Shown: positions 13,903 through 14,543 of the stretch, in pieces | Layout: every line of letters begins with the position of its first letter | How positions within the stretch are numbered: position 1 is the stretch's first letter | NCBI GenBank assembly: GCA_029864945.1 | Contig: JAOTSL010000048.1 | Coordinates: 1 to 14,543 of the forward strand | Source: Gammaproteobacteria bacterium | Lineage (GTDB): Bacteria > Pseudomonadota > Gammaproteobacteria > S012-40 | Length of the DNA: 14,543 nt | Direction of reading: 5' to 3' | Notes under the pieces: generated by a model | Databases searched by the model: none | What the model was told of the DNA's origin: nothing | What the model saw: the letters and a program-made list of their open reading frames with translations, nothing else | Position numbers and translations under genes: made by a program

Positions 13903-14535
13903 TTAATTCATCTTTAGTGTCTGAGGCGAAGTCGGTGTGCTTGTACTACCGGTTGCTTCAACTGTTACAGAAATAATTTCAACGGTTTCATTGGGTGCAT
14001 CTTTACTGAAAGGGCCGCCTGGTCCTGTTTTAACTTTGCGGATTTTGTCGACGATATTCATGCCTTCAACGACTTTACCAAATACGGCATAACCCCATCC
14101 TCGTTGTGTTTGAGAGTGATGATTAAGAAAGCCGTTATCAACTGTATTAATGAAAAACTGTGCAGTTGCTGAGTGCGGGTCAGCTGTGCGTGCCATTGCA
14201 ATTGTGCCACGGGTATTTTGTAGTCCGTTATTTGCTTCATTATTAACCGGCGCCTTGGTTTCTTTTTTGCTGAAGTCTTTCGCGAAACCACCACCTTGAA
14301 TCATGAAATTTGAGATTACGCGGTGAAAAATTGTACCATTATAAAAACCACTGTTTACATAGGCCAAAAAGTTTTCAACTGATTTAGGAGCGCGTACCGC
14401 ATCCAGTTCAAGTACAATATCACCTTGTGATGTTGTCATTTTTACTCGAGGATGTTGCTCATCAGCAATTGCCACAGCTGATGAAAAAAATACCAGACTA
14501 AGTAAAACTATTGCGGCAGTTTTGGCTCTTATCAT
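13903..14535 (-). CDS. Periplasmic cyclophilin-type peptidyl-prolyl cis-trans isomerase (PpiA/PpiB-like)
   Basis: 210 residues. A signal peptide (1-24, cleavage after AIA) points to the periplasm. The cyclophilin domain spans about 30-195 with catalytic FHRV at 70-73 (R72), F77, Q80, GTIAMAR at 110-116, AQFFINT at 125-131 and GYAVFGKVVEGM at 148-159. This is the compact bacterial cyclophilin (E. coli PpiA and PpiB are 190 and 164 residues), with a polar Ser/Thr/Pro tail of about 15 extra residues at the end. It is first in a probable operon with lpxH, 11 bp away. The ATG at 14535 lies 8 bp from the window edge, so its ribosome site and any longer start cannot be judged. Gene order suggests the ppiB position while the signal peptide suggests PpiA, so I leave the symbol empty. 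Confidence 0.95.
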   Translation of the reverse strand: MIRAKTAAIVLLSLVFFSSAVAIADEQHPRVKMTTSQGDIVLELDAVRAPKSVENFLAYVNSGFYNGTIFHRVISNFMIQGGGFAKDFSKKETKAPVNNEANNGLQNTRGTIAMARTADPHSATAQFFINTVDNGFLNHHSQTQRGWGYAVFGKVVEGMNIVDKIRKVKTGPGGPFSKDAPNETVEIISVTVEATGSTSTPTSPQTLKMN

Positions 14536-14543
14536 TAAATTGT

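Overview
The window looks like chromosomal DNA of a Gram-negative, AT-rich (about 40% GC by eye) gammaproteobacterium, possibly a marine one of the Cellvibrionales/Alteromonadales type. The support is an E. coli-type LpxH for lipid A synthesis paired with a periplasmic cyclophilin, a type VI secretion (T6SS) spike module, an FkpA/Mip-like periplasmic FKBP and a SprA-related metalloprotease. The genus is inference only. I see no tRNA, rRNA, CRISPR array or transposase.

Layout. (1) 2-3679, + strand: the 3' part of a very large exported repeat protein that starts outside the window. It has Calx-beta-like modules, then four PPC-like beta-sandwich modules, then about 14 TPR units. (2) 3768-4868, - strand: a two-gene unit, a 78-aa protein with a flagellar rod/hook-like start followed by a SprA-related HEAAH metalloprotease. 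(3) 5151-6023, + strand: an HDOD signalling protein ending in a clear terminator. (4) 6234-6917, + strand: a periplasmic FKBP peptidyl-prolyl isomerase with a 9-bp inverted repeat upstream and a strong terminator downstream. (5) 7248-10409, + strand: a compact T6SS module made of vgrG, a 193-aa protein resembling DUF6931, and a PAAR tip protein. No effector or immunity gene follows. (6) 10410-10973: a gene-poor gap. It starts with an orphan Shine-Dalgarno and an 18-codon ORF that may be the remnant of a lost downstream gene, and it also holds three DnaA-box-like 9-mers. (7) 10974-12361, - strand: a probable C-terminal remnant of an outer-membrane beta-barrel protein, and upstream of it a secreted protein of three NBR1-type Ig-like domains. 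(8) 12693-13070, + strand: a small exported protein of unknown function with a bidirectional terminator. (9) 13157-14535, - strand: a secreted cyclophilin and lpxH, closely spaced as an operon.

How the parts fit. Much of the window concerns the cell envelope: lipid A synthesis, two periplasmic prolyl isomerases, several secreted beta-sandwich proteins and a T6SS spike. Two inverted copies of a dispersed REP-like palindrome (CGTCATTCC...AATCT ends) lie at 5066-5098 and 9409-9439. The least-explained parts are the vgrG/DUF6931-like/PAAR module without cargo, the gap behind it, and the multidomain Calx-beta/PPC/TPR protein.
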